Part shown: positions 18,647 through 29,059 of the stretch, one piece after another
Numbering within the stretch: the first letter of the stretch is position 1
Layout of the letters: every line of letters starts with the position of its first letter
Source: Erysipelotrichia bacterium
Lineage (GTDB): Bacteria; Bacillota_I; Bacilli_A; Erysipelotrichales; Erysipelotrichaceae
Assembly (NCBI GenBank): GCA_012520255.1
Contig: JAAYOQ010000005.1
Location: 1 to 64,000 of the forward strand
Direction: 5' to 3'
DNA: 64,000 nucleotides
Notes under the pieces: generated by a model
Seen by the model: only the letters and a program-made list of their open reading frames with translations
The model's database searches: none
Told to the model about the DNA's origin: nothing
Program-made: the position numbers and the translations under genes

Positions 18647-19279
18647 ATGTCATTGAAAGTAAAAGTAACTGATCAAAAAGGTGCTCAATTACATGATATC
18701 GAATTAAATGAAGATGTATTCGGTATTGAGCCAAACCAACAAGCAATGTTTGATGCAGTAATTATGCAGCAAGCATCACTAAGACAAGGGACTCATAAAA
18801 CAAAAGGCCGTAGTGAAGTTAGAGGTGCTAACAAAAAACCTTGGCGTCAAAAAGGAACTGGTCGTGCAAGACATGGTTCAAGAAAAACTCCACAATTTGT
18901 TGGTGGTGGAGTGGTGTTTGGACCAACTCCAAGAAGCTATAAATATAGAATTAACCGTAAGGTTGCCAGGTTAGCTTTAAAATCATATTTATCAAGCTTT
19001 GCTGCGGAAGGCAATATAAAAGTTGTTGATAAGATGGTATTCAATGCACCAAAGACTAAAGATTTTGTTCAAGTAATGAATGACTTAGGTGTAGATAGAA
19101 AGGTATTATTCGTCTTCGATATAGAAGAGGATTGGGAGAATGCTGAATTAAGTATGAGAAATATTCAAAATGCGACATTTACATTCGCAGATGGCATCAG
19201 CTGTTTGGAATTAGCTAATTCATACACAATTGTTGCTACTGAATCAGCAATCAATAAGATTGAGGAGGCATTGAAATAA
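18647..19279 (+). CDS. rplD: 50S ribosomal protein L4
   Basis: This 210-residue protein has a globular domain and a long loop that lines the peptide exit tunnel; KKPWRQKGTGRARHGS is that loop. L4 is the known translational and transcriptional repressor of the S10 operon in several bacteria, so it is the likely ligand of the leader upstream of rpsJ. The start follows AAAGGAGG. rplW begins one base after its stop. Confidence 0.98.
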   Translation: MSLKVKVTDQKGAQLHDIELNEDVFGIEPNQQAMFDAVIMQQASLRQGTHKTKGRSEVRGANKKPWRQKGTGRARHGSRKTPQFVGGGVVFGPTPRSYKYRINRKVARLALKSYLSSFAAEGNIKVVDKMVFNAPKTKDFVQVMNDLGVDRKVLFVFDIEEDWENAELSMRNIQNATFTFADGISCLELANSYTIVATESAINKIEEALK

Positions 19280-19280
19280 T

Positions 19281-19568
19281 ATGGCAGCTAGAGATATTAT
19301 CATTCGTCCAATTGTGACAGAAAAAACGATGTTGCTTCAAGAGCAGGATAACAAAGTAACATTTGAAGTTGCTAAAGGAGTTAACAAAACTGCAGTAAAA
19401 CAAGCAGTTGAAGAAATTTTCAATGTTAAAGTTGAAAAAGTAAACATATCTAACACAGCTTCTAAAAAAAGAAGAGTGGGACGTTATGTTGGTACAATCG
19501 GTGGTTACCGTAAAGCTGTAGTTAAGTTAGCTGAGGGTTATTCAATCGATTTGTACGATAAGGACTAA
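19281..19568 (+). CDS. rplW: 50S ribosomal protein L23
   Basis: This 95-residue protein at the tunnel exit is the docking site for trigger factor and signal recognition particle. The IIRPIVTEKT start and VEEIFNVKVEKVN segment are typical. It overlaps the end region of rplD so closely that translation is probably coupled; its ribosome binding site (GAGGAG) lies inside rplD. A 69-bp gap with two small hairpins follows before rplB. Confidence 0.97.
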   Translation: MAARDIIIRPIVTEKTMLLQEQDNKVTFEVAKGVNKTAVKQAVEEIFNVKVEKVNISNTASKKRRVGRYVGTIGGYRKAVVKLAEGYSIDLYDKD

Positions 19569-19610
19569 TTGGCAGTCCTTAAAATCTATCGGAAGACAAC
19601 GCTATTTCCG
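19561..19610 (+). other. Paired hairpins in the rplW-rplB gap
   Basis: AGGACT (19561-19566) pairs with AGTCCT (19573-19578), and CGGAA (19590-19594) with TTCCG (19606-19610). No T-run follows, so they are not terminators. They may stabilise or process the mRNA between rplW and rplB. Confidence 0.4.
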
Positions 19611-19637
19611 GATAATTGCGTATAGGAGGAAAACAAA

Positions 19638-20474
19638 GTGGCAATTAAAAAGTATAAACCTACGACTCCTGGTCGTAGAGGAATGACTACAATTGACTAT
19701 AACAAAGTATTAACCGCAAAAAAGCCAGAACGTTCATTATTAGCTCCTAGAAAGTCTCAAGGTGGTCGTAATAATACAGGACGTATCACTACCAGACATC
19801 AAGGTGGAGGTCATAAAAGAGCATATCGTATTATCGACTTCAAACGTAACAAGGACAATGTTCCTGCTAAAGTTGCAACAATCGAATACGATCCAAACAG
19901 AAGTGCATTTATTGCGTTATTACATTATTTAGATGGTGAAAAACGTTATATCATTGCACCAGAAGGAATGACAGTTGGACAGACAGTTGTTTCAGGTGAA
20001 AAGACTGACATTTTAACAGGTAACTGTTGTCAATTAAACAATATGCCAGATGGTACATTTATTCATAACGTTGAATTAAAACCTGGTAAGGGTGGACAAT
20101 TAGCAAGAAGTGCTGGTTGTAGTGCTCAAATTTTAGGTTCTGAAGGTAAGTATGTATTAGTTAGATTATCTTCAGGTGAAGTTAGAAAAATCTTAGGAAT
20201 TTGCCGTGCAACTATAGGTGTAGTAGGTAACTCAGATCACAGTTTAGTAAATATTGGTAAAGCTGGCAGATCTCGCTGGAAAGGCAAAAGACCTACAGTC
20301 AGAGGTTCGGCAATGAACCCAGTTGATCACCCACATGGTGGTGGTGAAGGTAAAACTCCAATTGGACGTAAAGCACCAATGACTCCATGGGGTAAAAAGG
20401 CTATGGGTGTTAGAACTCGTAAGAGTAAAAAGAAGAGCACTCAATACATCGTTCGCCGTAGAGGCAAGAAGTAA
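19638..20474 (+). CDS. rplB: 50S ribosomal protein L2
   Basis: This 278-residue 23S rRNA binder is needed for subunit association and peptidyl transferase activity. [17 protein letters not shown] at the start, the [19 protein letters not shown] region and the conserved [12 protein letters not shown] motif with its functional His are all present. The start is GTG at 19638 behind TAGGAGGA. The length is typical. Confidence 0.98.
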   Translation: MAIKKYKPTTPGRRGMTTIDYNKVLTAKKPERSLLAPRKSQGGRNNTGRITTRHQGGGHKRAYRIIDFKRNKDNVPAKVATIEYDPNRSAFIALLHYLDGEKRYIIAPEGMTVGQTVVSGEKTDILTGNCCQLNNMPDGTFIHNVELKPGKGGQLARSAGCSAQILGSEGKYVLVRLSSGEVRKILGICRATIGVVGNSDHSLVNIGKAGRSRWKGKRPTVRGSAMNPVDHPHGGGEGKTPIGRKAPMTPWGKKAMGVRTRKSKKKSTQYIVRRRGKK

Positions 20475-20493
20475 TGAAAGGAGATAGATTTAA

Positions 20494-20769
20494 ATGAGTC
20501 GTAGTTTAAAAAAGGGCCCATTCGCCGATAAACATTTATTAAAAAAGGTTGAGGCAATGAACGCTAGTGGAAAAAAAGAAGTTATTAAGACATGGTCTCG
20601 TCGTTCAACGATCTATCCATCATTTTTAGAACACACCTTTGCGGTTCATAACGGCAAAGAACATGTTCCTGTCTATATCACAGAAGATATGGTTGGACAC
20701 AAATTAGGTGAATTTGTTCCAACAAGAAGATTCGGTGGACATGGTGATGATAAAAGGACTAAAAGATAG
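20494..20769 (+). CDS. rpsS: 30S ribosomal protein S19
   Basis: This 91-residue protein of the 30S head contacts S13 and the tRNA anticodon region. [12 protein letters not shown] and [17 protein letters not shown] are signature stretches. It follows rplB by 19 bases behind AAAGGAGA. rplV is 14 bases further on. Confidence 0.98.
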   Translation: MSRSLKKGPFADKHLLKKVEAMNASGKKEVIKTWSRRSTIYPSFLEHTFAVHNGKEHVPVYITEDMVGHKLGEFVPTRRFGGHGDDKRTKR

Positions 20770-20783
20770 GAGGAAAATATAAT

Positions 20784-21119
20784 ATGGAAGTAAGAGCAGT
20801 AGCAAAAAACGTCCGTTTGACTCCTAGGAAAGTCAGACTGGTTTTAGATTTAATAAGAGGAAAAGACATTGAGGAAGCATTAGCTATCTTAAAGTTTACT
20901 CCAAGAGCTGCATCACCAGTGATAGCTAAATTAGTTAAATCAGCTGTAGCTAATGCTACAAACAATCACAATCTGGTTGAAGATAAGTTATATATTAAAG
21001 CTTGCTATGCTGATGAAGCTAGAACTCTAAAACGTTGGAGGCCTAGAGCCAGAGGTTCGGCAGCACAGATTTTAAAAAGAAGCAGCCACATCACAGTAGT
21101 GGTTGAAGAAAAAGAATAG
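20784..21119 (+). CDS. rplV: 50S ribosomal protein L22
   Basis: This 111-residue protein has a beta-hairpin that lines the exit tunnel next to L4. The [22 protein letters not shown] start and the C-terminal [16 protein letters not shown] hairpin are conserved. It starts behind AGGAGG and is followed 11 bases later by rpsC. Confidence 0.98.
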   Translation: MEVRAVAKNVRLTPRKVRLVLDLIRGKDIEEALAILKFTPRAASPVIAKLVKSAVANATNNHNLVEDKLYIKACYADEARTLKRWRPRARGSAAQILKRSSHITVVVEEKE

Positions 21120-21130
21120 GAGGAAGATTT

Positions 21131-21898
21131 ATGGGTCAGAAAGTATCACCTATAGGAATGCGCGTAGGCGTTATTCGTGATTGGGAATCAAGATGGTTTG
21201 CTGAAAAAGAATATGGCACTCTACTACAAGAAGACATTAAGATCCGTGAATGCCTGTTCGAAGAATTAAAAGATGCAGAAGTAAGCAGAATTGAAATTGA
21301 AAGAAGCAAAAACAGCGTTCAACTATTCATTAAAACAGCAAGACCTGGTGCTATCATCGGGCAAGATGGTGAAAGAGTTGAAGCATTGAAGAAAAAAGTA
21401 GAACAAATCGTCGATGGCAAAAGATTAAATATTAAAGTCGTTGAAATTGCCAACCCTGATTTAGATGCTCGTTTAGTAGCTAGATCAATTGCCGATCAGT
21501 TAGAAGGAAGAGCTTCATTCAGAACTGTTCAGAAAAGAGCTATCCAAAAAACTATGAGATCTGGAGCAAAAGGAATTAAAACTTTAGTTTCAGGAAGACT
21601 TGGTGGAACTGATATTGCCAGAAGCGAAGGTTACTCTGAAGGTGTTGTACCTTTACATACAATCAGAGCTGACATCGACTTTGCGCATGAAGGCGCCTTG
21701 ACAACTTATGGTATTTTAGGTGTTAAGGTATGGATCTGTAGAGGGGAAGTGTTAAAAGGTGAAATGGTTAAAGAACCGGAAGCTCCTAAATACAATGTTC
21801 CTAGAACTCGCAGAAGATACCCTAGAAGAGATAGTTCAAGAAGAGACACCAGATCTAGAAGTGCAGCAGTTGAAAATAAAAAGGAGGTTGCTGAATAA
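21131..21898 (+). CDS. rpsC: 30S ribosomal protein S3
   Basis: This 255-residue protein is part of the mRNA entry tunnel and has mRNA helicase activity. It has an N-terminal KH domain ([16 protein letters not shown] near 78-93) and a C-terminal S3 domain ([13 protein letters not shown]). The last 40 residues are a basic, Arg/Ser-rich tail somewhat longer than in E. coli. The stop overlaps the rplP start (TAATG), so the two are translationally coupled. Confidence 0.98.
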   Translation: MGQKVSPIGMRVGVIRDWESRWFAEKEYGTLLQEDIKIRECLFEELKDAEVSRIEIERSKNSVQLFIKTARPGAIIGQDGERVEALKKKVEQIVDGKRLNIKVVEIANPDLDARLVARSIADQLEGRASFRTVQKRAIQKTMRSGAKGIKTLVSGRLGGTDIARSEGYSEGVVPLHTIRADIDFAHEGALTTYGILGVKVWICRGEVLKGEMVKEPEAPKYNVPRTRRRYPRRDSSRRDTRSRSAAVENKKEVAE

Positions 21899-22317
21899 TG
21901 TTAATGCCAAAAAGAACAAAGTACAGAAGACCTCACAGAATTAGCTACGAAGGTCGTAGCAAAGCTGGAAGAACAGTACATTTTGGTGAATATGGCCTGG
22001 TTGCAGAACAAGGTGCCTATATCACCAATAACCAGATTGAAGCAGCACGTATTGCGATGACTCGTTATATGAGACGTGGCGGTAAAGTTTGGATTAAAAT
22101 CTTCCCACATATGGCTAGAACAGCTAAACCGTTGGAAGTTCGTATGGGTTCTGGTAAAGGCGCTCCAGATGGATGGGTCGCAGTTGTACAAGCTGGACGT
22201 GTTCTATTTGAAGTAGCTGGTGTATCTGAAGAAGTAGCTAGAGAAGCATTGCGCTTAGCTGCTCATAAGTTACCTATCAAGACTCGCTTTGTAGTAAAAG
22301 GACAGGAGGAAAAATAG
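21898..22317 (+). CDS. rplP: 50S ribosomal protein L16
   Basis: This 139-residue protein helps position A-site t[17 protein letters not shown] and the [16 protein letters not shown] segment identify it. The start shares one base with the rpsC stop and has AAGGAGG inside rpsC. Three bases separate it from rpmC. Confidence 0.98.
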   Translation: MLMPKRTKYRRPHRISYEGRSKAGRTVHFGEYGLVAEQGAYITNNQIEAARIAMTRYMRRGGKVWIKIFPHMARTAKPLEVRMGSGKGAPDGWVAVVQAGRVLFEVAGVSEEVAREALRLAAHKLPIKTRFVVKGQEEK

Positions 22318-22320
22318 TTT

Positions 22321-22518
22321 ATGCAAAAAATGAAAGAAATTCGTCAACTGAGTGATGCAGATTTACTAAGACAAGTTGACATATTAAAAGAAGAACTATT
22401 TGATTTACGCTTTAAACAGGCTACAGGCTTCTTGGAAAACCCTGCTCGTATTAGGGAAATTCGTAAGACAATTGCTCGTATTAAAACAGTTTTGACAGAA
22501 CGTCAAAACAATGCTTAA
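22321..22518 (+). CDS. rpmC: 50S ribosomal protein L29
   Basis: This 65-residue two-helix protein sits near the tunnel exit. The typical [10 protein letters not shown] start, [12 protein letters not shown] and [17 protein letters not shown] segments are present. Its ribosome binding site (AGGAGG) lies in the 3' end of rplP. Confidence 0.97.
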   Translation: MQKMKEIRQLSDADLLRQVDILKEELFDLRFKQATGFLENPARIREIRKTIARIKTVLTERQNNA

Positions 22519-22532
22519 GGAGGATCTGAAAG

Positions 22533-22796
22533 ATGGAAAAAAGATCAGCTCGTAAAGTTTACCGCGGTGTTGTAGTTAGTGACAAAAGTGACAAGACAAT
22601 TGTTGTTGAAGTTACTACTTCAAAAATCGTTAGAAAATATGGTAAACGTGTAAAATATACAAAGAAATTTGCAGCTCATGATGAAAACAATGTTGCTAAT
22701 GTTGGTGATAAAGTTATTATCATGGAAACGAGACCTTTATCTGCTACTAAACATTTCCGTTTGGTTGAAGTAGTAGAAAAGGCGCAGGTGTTATAG
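22533..22796 (+). CDS. rpsQ: 30S ribosomal protein S17
   Basis: This 87-residue OB-fold protein binds 16S rRNA early in assembly. [21 protein letters not shown] and the C-terminal [17 protein letters not shown] stretch are characteristic. It lies 14 bases after rpmC behind AAGGAGG. Confidence 0.98.
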   Translation: MEKRSARKVYRGVVVSDKSDKTIVVEVTTSKIVRKYGKRVKYTKKFAAHDENNVANVGDKVIIMETRPLSATKHFRLVEVVEKAQVL

Positions 22797-22809
22797 GAGG
22801 TAATGATAA

Positions 22810-23178
22810 ATGATTCGAAATGAAAGCCGTTTAAAAGTTGCCGATAATACAGGAGCAAAAGAATTGTTGGTTATCCGCTGTTTAGGTGGTTCAGCTAGGA
22901 AGACATCTTCTGTTGGTGATGTTGTAGTATGCACTGTTAAAAGTGCTGCTCCACATGGTGCTGTTAAGAAGGGTCAGATTGTTAGAGCGGTTATCGTTAG
23001 AACTGCTTATCCAGTAAGAAGAGATAATGGAACATATATTAAATTTGATGATAATGCTGCAGTTATTATTAAAGAAGATAAGTCACCAGTAGGGACTCGT
23101 ATATTTGGCCCTGTAGCTAGAGAAGTTAGAGAAGCTGAATATACCAGAATTGCTTCCCTTGCTGCTGAAGTTTTATAG
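22810..23178 (+). CDS. rplN: 50S ribosomal protein L14
   Basis: This 122-residue 23S rRNA binder lies at the subunit interface. [19 protein letters not shown] and the ending ASLAAEVL are canonical. It is the first gene of the classical spc group, joined here without a visible promoter. Its start follows AGGAGG. Confidence 0.98.
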   Translation: MIRNESRLKVADNTGAKELLVIRCLGGSARKTSSVGDVVVCTVKSAAPHGAVKKGQIVRAVIVRTAYPVRRDNGTYIKFDDNAAVIIKEDKSPVGTRIFGPVAREVREAEYTRIASLAAEVL

Positions 23179-23190
23179 GAGGCAAATAGT

Positions 23191-23511
23191 ATGAAAATCA
23201 AAAAAGGTGATAAAGTACAGGTAATCGCTGGTAAGGATAAAGGCATTACAGGTGACGTATTGGCTGTATATCCTGATAAAAATAAAGTAGTAGTTGAAGG
23301 AGTTAACATCTTAAAGAAGCACGTTAGACCTTCACAATTAAATCCAGAGGGTGGAATCATGAGTCAGGAAGCTCCAATTGATGCTTCTAATGTCATGGTT
23401 TATGATACCAGAAAGAAAGTTGCCGGAAGAGTTGGATATCGCTTTGAAGGTGGCAAAAAAATTAGAATTAATAAGAAGAGCGGTAATGAAATTAAGACCG
23501 CTAAGAGATAA
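23191..23511 (+). CDS. rplX: 50S ribosomal protein L24
   Basis: This 106-residue assembly-initiating protein has an N-terminal KOW motif ([15 protein letters not shown] near 4-18) and a region [13 protein letters not shown] typical of bacterial L24. It lies 12 bases after rplN behind AGGAGG. Confidence 0.98.
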   Translation: MKIKKGDKVQVIAGKDKGITGDVLAVYPDKNKVVVEGVNILKKHVRPSQLNPEGGIMSQEAPIDASNVMVYDTRKKVAGRVGYRFEGGKKIRINKKSGNEIKTAKR

Positions 23512-23522
23512 GGAGGAGCAAG

Positions 23523-24062
23523 ATGAATCGTTTAACTCAAAAATTCAATGATGAAGTTGTCAATAAATTGATGGAACGCTTTAACTACTCTTCTGTAATG
23601 CAGTGTCCAAGGCTTGAAAAGATTGTTATTAATATGGGTGTAGGCGATGCTATTGCTAATCCTAAAGCTTTAGAAGAAGCAGTTGAACATTTAACGCTTA
23701 TCGCTGGTCAAAAACCAGTCATCAATAAAGCTAAAAAATCAATCGCGAATTTCAAATTGAGAGAAGGTATGTCAATTGGATGTAAAGTAACTCTAAGAGG
23801 CGAAAGAATGTATGACTTCTTTGATAAGTTGATTTCTATCGCTCTACCACGTGTACGTGACTTCAGAGGTGTTTCAAAAACAGCTTTTGATGGTAGAGGA
23901 AACTATACTTTAGGTGTTAAAGAACAATTGATTTTCCCAGAAATCAGTTATGATAAAGTTAGTATTACTAGAGGAATGGACATTGTTATTGTAACAACAG
24001 CTAAAACAAACCAAGAGGCACATGCTTTATTACAAGCATTGGGAATGCCTTTTGCTAGATAG
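23523..24062 (+). CDS. rplE: 50S ribosomal protein L5
   Basis: This 179-residue protein binds 5S rRNA and contacts P-site tRNA. Conserved stretches are [31 protein letters not shown] and [11 protein letters not shown]-like sequence near the end. It starts 11 bases after rplX behind AAGGAGG. Confidence 0.98.
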   Translation: MNRLTQKFNDEVVNKLMERFNYSSVMQCPRLEKIVINMGVGDAIANPKALEEAVEHLTLIAGQKPVINKAKKSIANFKLREGMSIGCKVTLRGERMYDFFDKLISIALPRVRDFRGVSKTAFDGRGNYTLGVKEQLIFPEISYDKVSITRGMDIVIVTTAKTNQEAHALLQALGMPFAR

Positions 24063-24076
24063 GAGGATGAGGGAAA

Positions 24077-24262
24077 ATGGCAAGAAAAGCAATGATTAAT
24101 AAGGCTAAAAGGCCTGCAAAATTTTCAACCAGAGCATATACAAGGTGCCAGCGTTGTGGTAGACCTCATTCAGTCTTAAGAAAATTTAAATTATGTCGTA
24201 TCTGCTTCAGAGAATTAGCATATAAAGGCGAAATTCCAGGAGTCAGAAAGGCTAGTTGGTAA
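24077..24262 (+). CDS. rpsN: 30S ribosomal protein S14, zinc-binding type
   Basis: This 61-residue short, zinc-ribbon form of S14 has two Cys pairs, RCQRC (24-27 region) and LCRIC (40-43 region). It ends [11 protein letters not shown], as in Bacillota. It is encoded between rplE and rpsH, the normal place. Having this form in the main operon implies zinc-replete expression; no zinc-free copy is in the window. Confidence 0.98.
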   Translation: MARKAMINKAKRPAKFSTRAYTRCQRCGRPHSVLRKFKLCRICFRELAYKGEIPGVRKASW

Positions 24263-24277
24263 AAGGAGGAAAACACT

Positions 24278-24679
24278 ATGTCAATTACAGATCCAATTGC
24301 TGATATGCTTACACGCATTAGAAATGCTGTACAGGCTAAACACGATAGTGTTATGATTCCTTGCAGCAAGCAAAAATTAGAAATCGCTAGAATTCTGAAA
24401 GAAGAAGGCTTCATTACTGATTATGCTGTAGATGCTAGTGATGATATTAAAAAGAATATTGTTATTACATTAAAGTATGGAAATAATGGTCAAAAAGTTA
24501 TTCATGGAATCAAACGTATTTCAAAACCTGGACTAAGAGTTTATGTTGAAGCTAATAAATTACCAAGAGTTCTAAATGGTTTAGGTATCGCTATCATCTC
24601 TACCTCTAAAGGTATGATGACTGATAAAGATGCTAAAATTAAACATGTTGGCGGCGAAGTTCTCGCTTATGTTTGGTAA
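24278..24679 (+). CDS. rpsH: 30S ribosomal protein S8
   Basis: This 133-residue primary 16S rRNA binder is the repressor of the spc operon in E. coli. [17 protein letters not shown] and the ending GGEVLAYVW are typical. It follows rpsN by 15 bases behind AAAGGAGG. Confidence 0.98.
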   Translation: MSITDPIADMLTRIRNAVQAKHDSVMIPCSKQKLEIARILKEEGFITDYAVDASDDIKKNIVITLKYGNNGQKVIHGIKRISKPGLRVYVEANKLPRVLNGLGIAIISTSKGMMTDKDAKIKHVGGEVLAYVW

Positions 24680-24708
24680 AAGATTAATTAAAGAAAGGAA
24701 GACACAAA

Positions 24709-25257
24709 ATGTCACGTATCGGAAATAAAACGATTACCGTTCCTGCAGGCGTAGAAGTTGAAGTTGCTGATGGGAATGAGGTGACTGTTAAAGGTCCCAA
24801 AGGGACTTTAACTCGTCAGTTTGATGTTAGATTAGAAATCGTTGTTGATGATGGTGTTGTTACAGTCAAACGTCCAAACGATGAAAAAGCAATCAAACAA
24901 TTACATGGTACAACCAGATCATTAATTAATAATATGGTTATTGGTGTATCAGAAGGATTCGTTAAAGAATTAGTTATTGAAGGTGTTGGTTATAGAGCTG
25001 CTGTTGAAGGTCAAACCTTAAGATTGAACATGGGTTATTCTCATCCGGTGATTATCACTGCTGAAGAAGGTCTGACAATAGAATGCCCTAAACAAACACA
25101 AATTATCGTAAGAGGCATCGATAAACAAAGAGTCGGTGAATTAGCTGCAAATATTAGAGCCGTCAGAAAACCTGAACCATATAAAGGTAAAGGTATTGCT
25201 TACAAGGGTGAAAAAATCCGTCGTAAGGAAGGTAAGACTGCGGCTTCAGGCAAGTAG
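24709..25257 (+). CDS. rplF: 50S ribosomal protein L6
   Basis: This 182-residue protein near the factor-binding site is built from two similar domains. [17 protein letters not shown] and the C-terminal [16 protein letters not shown] signature identify it. It lies 29 bases after rpsH with GAAAGGAAG upstream. Confidence 0.98.
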   Translation: MSRIGNKTITVPAGVEVEVADGNEVTVKGPKGTLTRQFDVRLEIVVDDGVVTVKRPNDEKAIKQLHGTTRSLINNMVIGVSEGFVKELVIEGVGYRAAVEGQTLRLNMGYSHPVIITAEEGLTIECPKQTQIIVRGIDKQRVGELAANIRAVRKPEPYKGKGIAYKGEKIRRKEGKTAASGK

Positions 25258-25274
25258 GGAAGGAGTGTTAAGAT

Positions 25275-25631
25275 ATGATTAAGAAAACACCTAGAAACAA
25301 ACTAAGAAAACGTCGTCATATTCGTGTTCGTACTAAAGTTAAAGGTACAGCAGATACTCCACGTTTAAACGTATTCCGTTCGAACGCTCATATTCATGCA
25401 CAAATTATTGATGACATGGCTGGAACAACGTTAGTTGCAGCAAGCTCAGTTGATATGAAATTGGCTCATGGTGGAAACATCGAAGCAGCAAAGCAGGTTG
25501 GTGAAGAAATTGCTAAACGTGCTTTAGAAAAAGAAATTGATAAAGTTGTATTCGATCGTGGTGGTTATGCTTATCATGGTAGAGTAAAAGCTTTAGCAGA
25601 AAGCGCAAGAGAAGCTGGATTAAAATTCTAA
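25275..25631 (+). CDS. rplR: 50S ribosomal protein L18
   Basis: This 118-residue 5S rRNA binder works with L5. [20 protein letters not shown] near the start and the C-terminal [20 protein letters not shown] region are conserved. It follows rplF by 17 bases behind GGAAGGAG. Confidence 0.98.
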   Translation: MIKKTPRNKLRKRRHIRVRTKVKGTADTPRLNVFRSNAHIHAQIIDDMAGTTLVAASSVDMKLAHGGNIEAAKQVGEEIAKRALEKEIDKVVFDRGGYAYHGRVKALAESAREAGLKF

Positions 25632-25646
25632 ATAGGAGGAAGAGCA

Positions 25647-26252
25647 GTGACAGAAAAAGAAAATAAAGTTGTAGAAGTTACTGAAGAGGCTTCTCAACCA
25701 ACAAAAGAAAGAGTCGACAGAAGAAGTCGTAGAAGTAGCGATAAAGGCAGAAGATTCAGAGCTGAACGCCCTGAAAAAGAATTCGAAGAAAGAGTTGTTA
25801 AAATCAACCGTGTCACCAAAGTAGTTAAAGGTGGCAGAAGGATGAAATTTACAGCATTAGTAGTAGTCGGAGACAAAAAAGGTAGAGTTGGCTTTGGACT
25901 TGGCAAAGCAAAAGAAGTACCTGATGCTATTAAAAAAGCTACTGAAAGAGCAACTAAAAATGTTATTAGAGTTTCATTGGTTGATACAACATTACCTCAT
26001 GGAATAGTTGGCAGATATGGTGCTGCGAAAGTAGTATTAAGACCAGCTGCTGATGGTACAGGTGTTATTGCTGGTGGTCCAGTACGTGCAGTATTGGAAT
26101 TAGCGGGAGTTAATAATGTTTTATCAAAATGTATTGGCTCAAGAACCCCAGTCAATCTGGTAAGAGCTACTGTTGAAGGGCTGAAATCAATGAAAACAGT
26201 TGAACAGGTTGCAAAATTAAGAGGCAAAAAGCCTAACGAAATTCGTTACTAG
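25647..26252 (+). CDS. rpsE: 30S ribosomal protein S5 with extended N-terminus
   Basis: This protein of the decoding region and mRNA entry site has a core with [19 protein letters not shown] and [17 protein letters not shown]. At 201 residues it is about 35 longer than standard S5 because of a charged N-terminal extension (about 1-40). The start is GTG at 25647, behind TAGGAGGA; no ATG closer to the core has a better site. The next gene, 12 bases on, is rplO, so rpmD (L30), which normally stands between them, is missing. Confidence 0.97.
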   Translation: MTEKENKVVEVTEEASQPTKERVDRRSRRSSDKGRRFRAERPEKEFEERVVKINRVTKVVKGGRRMKFTALVVVGDKKGRVGFGLGKAKEVPDAIKKATERATKNVIRVSLVDTTLPHGIVGRYGAAKVVLRPAADGTGVIAGGPVRAVLELAGVNNVLSKCIGSRTPVNLVRATVEGLKSMKTVEQVAKLRGKKPNEIRY

Positions 26253-26264
26253 GAGGTTAGCTTA

Positions 26265-26705
26265 ATGAAATTACATGAATTACAATATACTGAAGGTTCT
26301 CGTAAAAGTAACTTCAGATTAGGTAGAGGTCACGGTAGTGGAAAAGGCAAAACTGCTGGTAAAGGCCACAAAGGCCAATTGGCAAGAAGTGGCGGACAAG
26401 GTAAATTAGGATTTGAAGGTGGACAAACTCCACTGGCAAGACGTTTGCCAAAACGCGGGTTCACTAATTATACTCGCAAAGAATATGCTGTAGTTAACCT
26501 GGAACAATTGAATAGATTTGAAAATGGTACAGAAGTTACTGTTGAACTATTACAAAACTGCGGAATGGTCAAAGACCTGAAAAGTGGAGTTAAAGTTTTA
26601 GGCGATGGCGAACTTGAAAAGAAGTTAGTTGTTAAAGCGAATAAGTTCTCTAAATCTGCTGTAGCAATGATTGAAAAAGCAGGTGGAAAAGCAGAGGTGA
26701 TCTAA
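26265..26705 (+). CDS. rplO: 50S ribosomal protein L15
   Basis: This 146-residue assembly protein has a Gly/Arg-rich N-terminal tail ([18 protein letters not shown]) that penetrates the 50S core and a globular C-terminal domain. It follows rpsE directly, without L30 between them. secY begins one base after its stop, which suggests coupled translation. Confidence 0.98.
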   Translation: MKLHELQYTEGSRKSNFRLGRGHGSGKGKTAGKGHKGQLARSGGQGKLGFEGGQTPLARRLPKRGFTNYTRKEYAVVNLEQLNRFENGTEVTVELLQNCGMVKDLKSGVKVLGDGELEKKLVVKANKFSKSAVAMIEKAGGKAEVI

Positions 26706-26706
26706 C

Positions 26707-28029
26707 ATGATCAAAACTCTAATAGACTTATTCAAAAATAAGGATACCAGAGCAAAGATTTTATTCACACTGGCAATGTTGTTTGTGTTCAGAGTTGGAG
26801 CAGCAATTACCGTTCCTGGAATTGATACTTCAAAATTAATCTCTGGATTATCAGGCAACTCACTTGTTACAATGATGAATATTATCGGGGCTGGGAGTTG
26901 GCAGACATTCTCAATCTTCTCGATGGGTGTTGGACCATACATTACTTCTAGCATCGTTGTTGAGTTGTTGGCAATGGATATTATTCCTCCATTAGCTGAA
27001 CTCAAAAAAGATGGGCAAAAAGGTCGTCAACAGCTTGACAAAATTACTCGTTATGTTGCAGTAGTCTTAGGCTTTATTCAAGCTTACACACTGACAATGA
27101 CATTTGATATATCATATGGCATCCTGGTTGATGGAAGCCCAACTACATATTCATATATTGCTACGATATTAACAGCTGGTACATTTTTATTGGTCTGGAT
27201 TGGTGATAGAATTGCAGCATTTGGCATTGGAAACGGAATCTCAATGATTATCTTTGCAGGTATCGTCAGTTCATTGCCTTATCAATTCACTGCATCATTT
27301 ATGACCTTAGTAGATTTTACTGCTGATTCAGCAGCAATATTTACTGGATTATTGAAGTTTGCATTGATAGTTATAATGTATATAGCGATTATTGTACTAG
27401 TTATCTTTACAGATACAGCACAAAGAAAAATCCCGGTTCAATATACTTCAAGTTCAAGAAGAAGAGGAGCCAGGGATATTAACTACTTACCATTAAAAAT
27501 TAATAGTGCTTCAGTTATGCCAGTAATCTTTGCATCAACTATTATGGTAGCACCAAAAACTATCATGAATTTAATTAGCGGTGCAAAATGGTTTAAATTG
27601 ACAGATTTTACAAAATCATTAATTACTGTGTTTGATTATATCTCAGACTTTACCAAGCCTGGGGGACTGATCCTATATGTTGTTTTGATTTATGCATTCA
27701 CTTTCTTCTATACTCATATTCAGGTTGATCCTGAAAAGATTAGTGAGAATTTGAATAAGTCAGGAACATACATTCCAGGGGTAAGACCTGGTACCGAGAC
27801 TAAAAACTATATTACAAAAGTATTGAACAGAATTACTGTTCTTGGTGCTTTATTCCTATGTTTCATTGCTGCACTGCCTTATCTGTTAAGTATGTTTACA
27901 GATATTCCAAGCACAATTTCAATGGGTGGAACATCAATTATCATCGTTGTAGGCGTAGCTCTTGAAACTGTCAAAGATTTGAAAAATCAGTTAACTCAAA
28001 AAGAGTACAAAGGTTTTATGAAGAGGTAG
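26707..28029 (+). CDS. secY: Protein translocase channel subunit SecY
   Basis: This 440-residue integral membrane protein forms the Sec translocation pore with SecE and SecG. About ten hydrophobic helices are visible. The plug/TM2 region SGNSLVTMMNIIGAGSWQ and the cytoplasmic loop QRKIPVQY are conserved. The length is typical. Its position after rplO in the spc operon is universal. It is followed 5 bases later by adk. Confidence 0.97.
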   Translation: MIKTLIDLFKNKDTRAKILFTLAMLFVFRVGAAITVPGIDTSKLISGLSGNSLVTMMNIIGAGSWQTFSIFSMGVGPYITSSIVVELLAMDIIPPLAELKKDGQKGRQQLDKITRYVAVVLGFIQAYTLTMTFDISYGILVDGSPTTYSYIATILTAGTFLLVWIGDRIAAFGIGNGISMIIFAGIVSSLPYQFTASFMTLVDFTADSAAIFTGLLKFALIVIMYIAIIVLVIFTDTAQRKIPVQYTSSSRRRGARDINYLPLKINSASVMPVIFASTIMVAPKTIMNLISGAKWFKLTDFTKSLITVFDYISDFTKPGGLILYVVLIYAFTFFYTHIQVDPEKISENLNKSGTYIPGVRPGTETKNYITKVLNRITVLGALFLCFIAALPYLLSMFTDIPSTISMGGTSIIIVVGVALETVKDLKNQLTQKEYKGFMKR

Positions 28030-28034
28030 ATATC

Positions 28035-28688
28035 ATGATGTTAAAAATTGTAATTATGGGCCCTGCTGGATCGGGAAAAGGTACAATGTCAGATTTAATT
28101 GCAGATAATTATCCAGTAAAACATATTTCCACCGGGAATATGTTCAGGGAAGAAATCAGAAATAATACAGAACTGGGACAAAAAGCTAACAGTTACATAA
28201 CACAAGGCAAACTTGTCCCAGATGATGTTACTGTAGCGATGGTTAAAAATCGTTTGTCTCAAGAAGACTGCAAAGACGGTTATCTTCTTGATGGATTCCC
28301 TAGATCACTGGTTCAAGCTGAAGCAATTAAAGATTTAGGAATTAATGTAGTAATTAATTTAAAAATTGATGAGAATCTTCTAGTAGATAGAATTGTTTAT
28401 CGTAGAATGTGTGAAGATTGTAAAGCGATTTATAACATTAAACTTAATCCATTAAAAGATGAAGAACATTGCGAAGTATGTGGTGGCAAACTGTATCAGA
28501 GAAGTGATGACACATATGAAAAATTAATGGTTAGACTTGAATCATATACTGAGGAGACTCAACCGGTAGTTGATTATTATCGCAAAAGAGGTGTTGTCTA
28601 TGATGTTGATGCAGGACAATCTATAGAAGATGTTTATAAACAAATTGATCAGATTTTGACAAAAATTATGGAGGAAAAATCGATTTAA
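28035..28688 (+). CDS. adk: Adenylate kinase
   Basis: This 217-residue enzyme catalyses ATP + AMP = 2 ADP. The P-loop GPAGSGKGT lies at about 9-17, the AMP-binding region STGNMFREE near 32-40 and GFPRS near 86-90. The LID contains two Cys pairs (CEDC and CEVC) forming a structural zinc site, as in Gram-positive bacteria. It starts at the first of two adjacent ATG codons; either is possible. Its stop overlaps the infA start by one base. The map gene, often next, is absent. Confidence 0.97.
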   Translation: MMLKIVIMGPAGSGKGTMSDLIADNYPVKHISTGNMFREEIRNNTELGQKANSYITQGKLVPDDVTVAMVKNRLSQEDCKDGYLLDGFPRSLVQAEAIKDLGINVVINLKIDENLLVDRIVYRRMCEDCKAIYNIKLNPLKDEEHCEVCGGKLYQRSDDTYEKLMVRLESYTEETQPVVDYYRKRGVVYDVDAGQSIEDVYKQIDQILTKIMEEKSI

Positions 28689-28909
28689 TGGCAGACAAAA
28701 ATGATGTAATTGAAGTCGAAGGCATCGTGGAAGATACGCTTCCCAATGCTCAATTTAAAGTGAAGTTACCAAATGGACACACTATTTTGGCCCACGTTTC
28801 TGGTAAAATCCGTATGAACTACATTCGCATTTTACCAGGTGATCGTGTCACATTAGAGATTTCACCTTATGATTTAACACGTGGGCGTATAACATTTAGA
28901 CACAAATAG
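28688..28909 (+). CDS. infA: Translation initiation factor IF-1
   Basis: This 73-residue OB-fold protein binds the 30S A site during initiation. [21 protein letters not shown] and the ending [11 protein letters not shown] are characteristic. It overlaps the adk stop by one base, with GGAGG inside adk. adk is joined to infA without map, unlike the usual Bacillota order. Confidence 0.97.
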   Translation: MADKNDVIEVEGIVEDTLPNAQFKVKLPNGHTILAHVSGKIRMNYIRILPGDRVTLEISPYDLTRGRITFRHK

Positions 28910-28927
28910 TGTAGGAGGAAAACATAT

Positions 28928-29041
28928 ATGAAAGTTAGACCATCAGTCAAACCAATCTGTGACAAGTGCCGTATTATTAAACGTAAAGGCCGTGTCAGGG
29001 TTATTTGTGAAAATCCTAAACACAAACAAAGACAAGGTTAA
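28928..29041 (+). CDS. rpmJ: 50S ribosomal protein L36, zinc type
   Basis: This 37-residue protein starts [14 protein letters not shown] and carries a zinc ribbon formed by Cys11, Cys14, Cys27 and His32. It is the zinc-containing form. AGGAGG stands a few bases upstream, and rpsM follows after 18 bases. The order infA-rpmJ-rpsM-rpsK-rpoA-rplQ is standard. Confidence 0.97.
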   Translation: MKVRPSVKPICDKCRIIKRKGRVRVICENPKHKQRQG

Positions 29042-29059
29042 TTGGAGGGAAATTAAATT

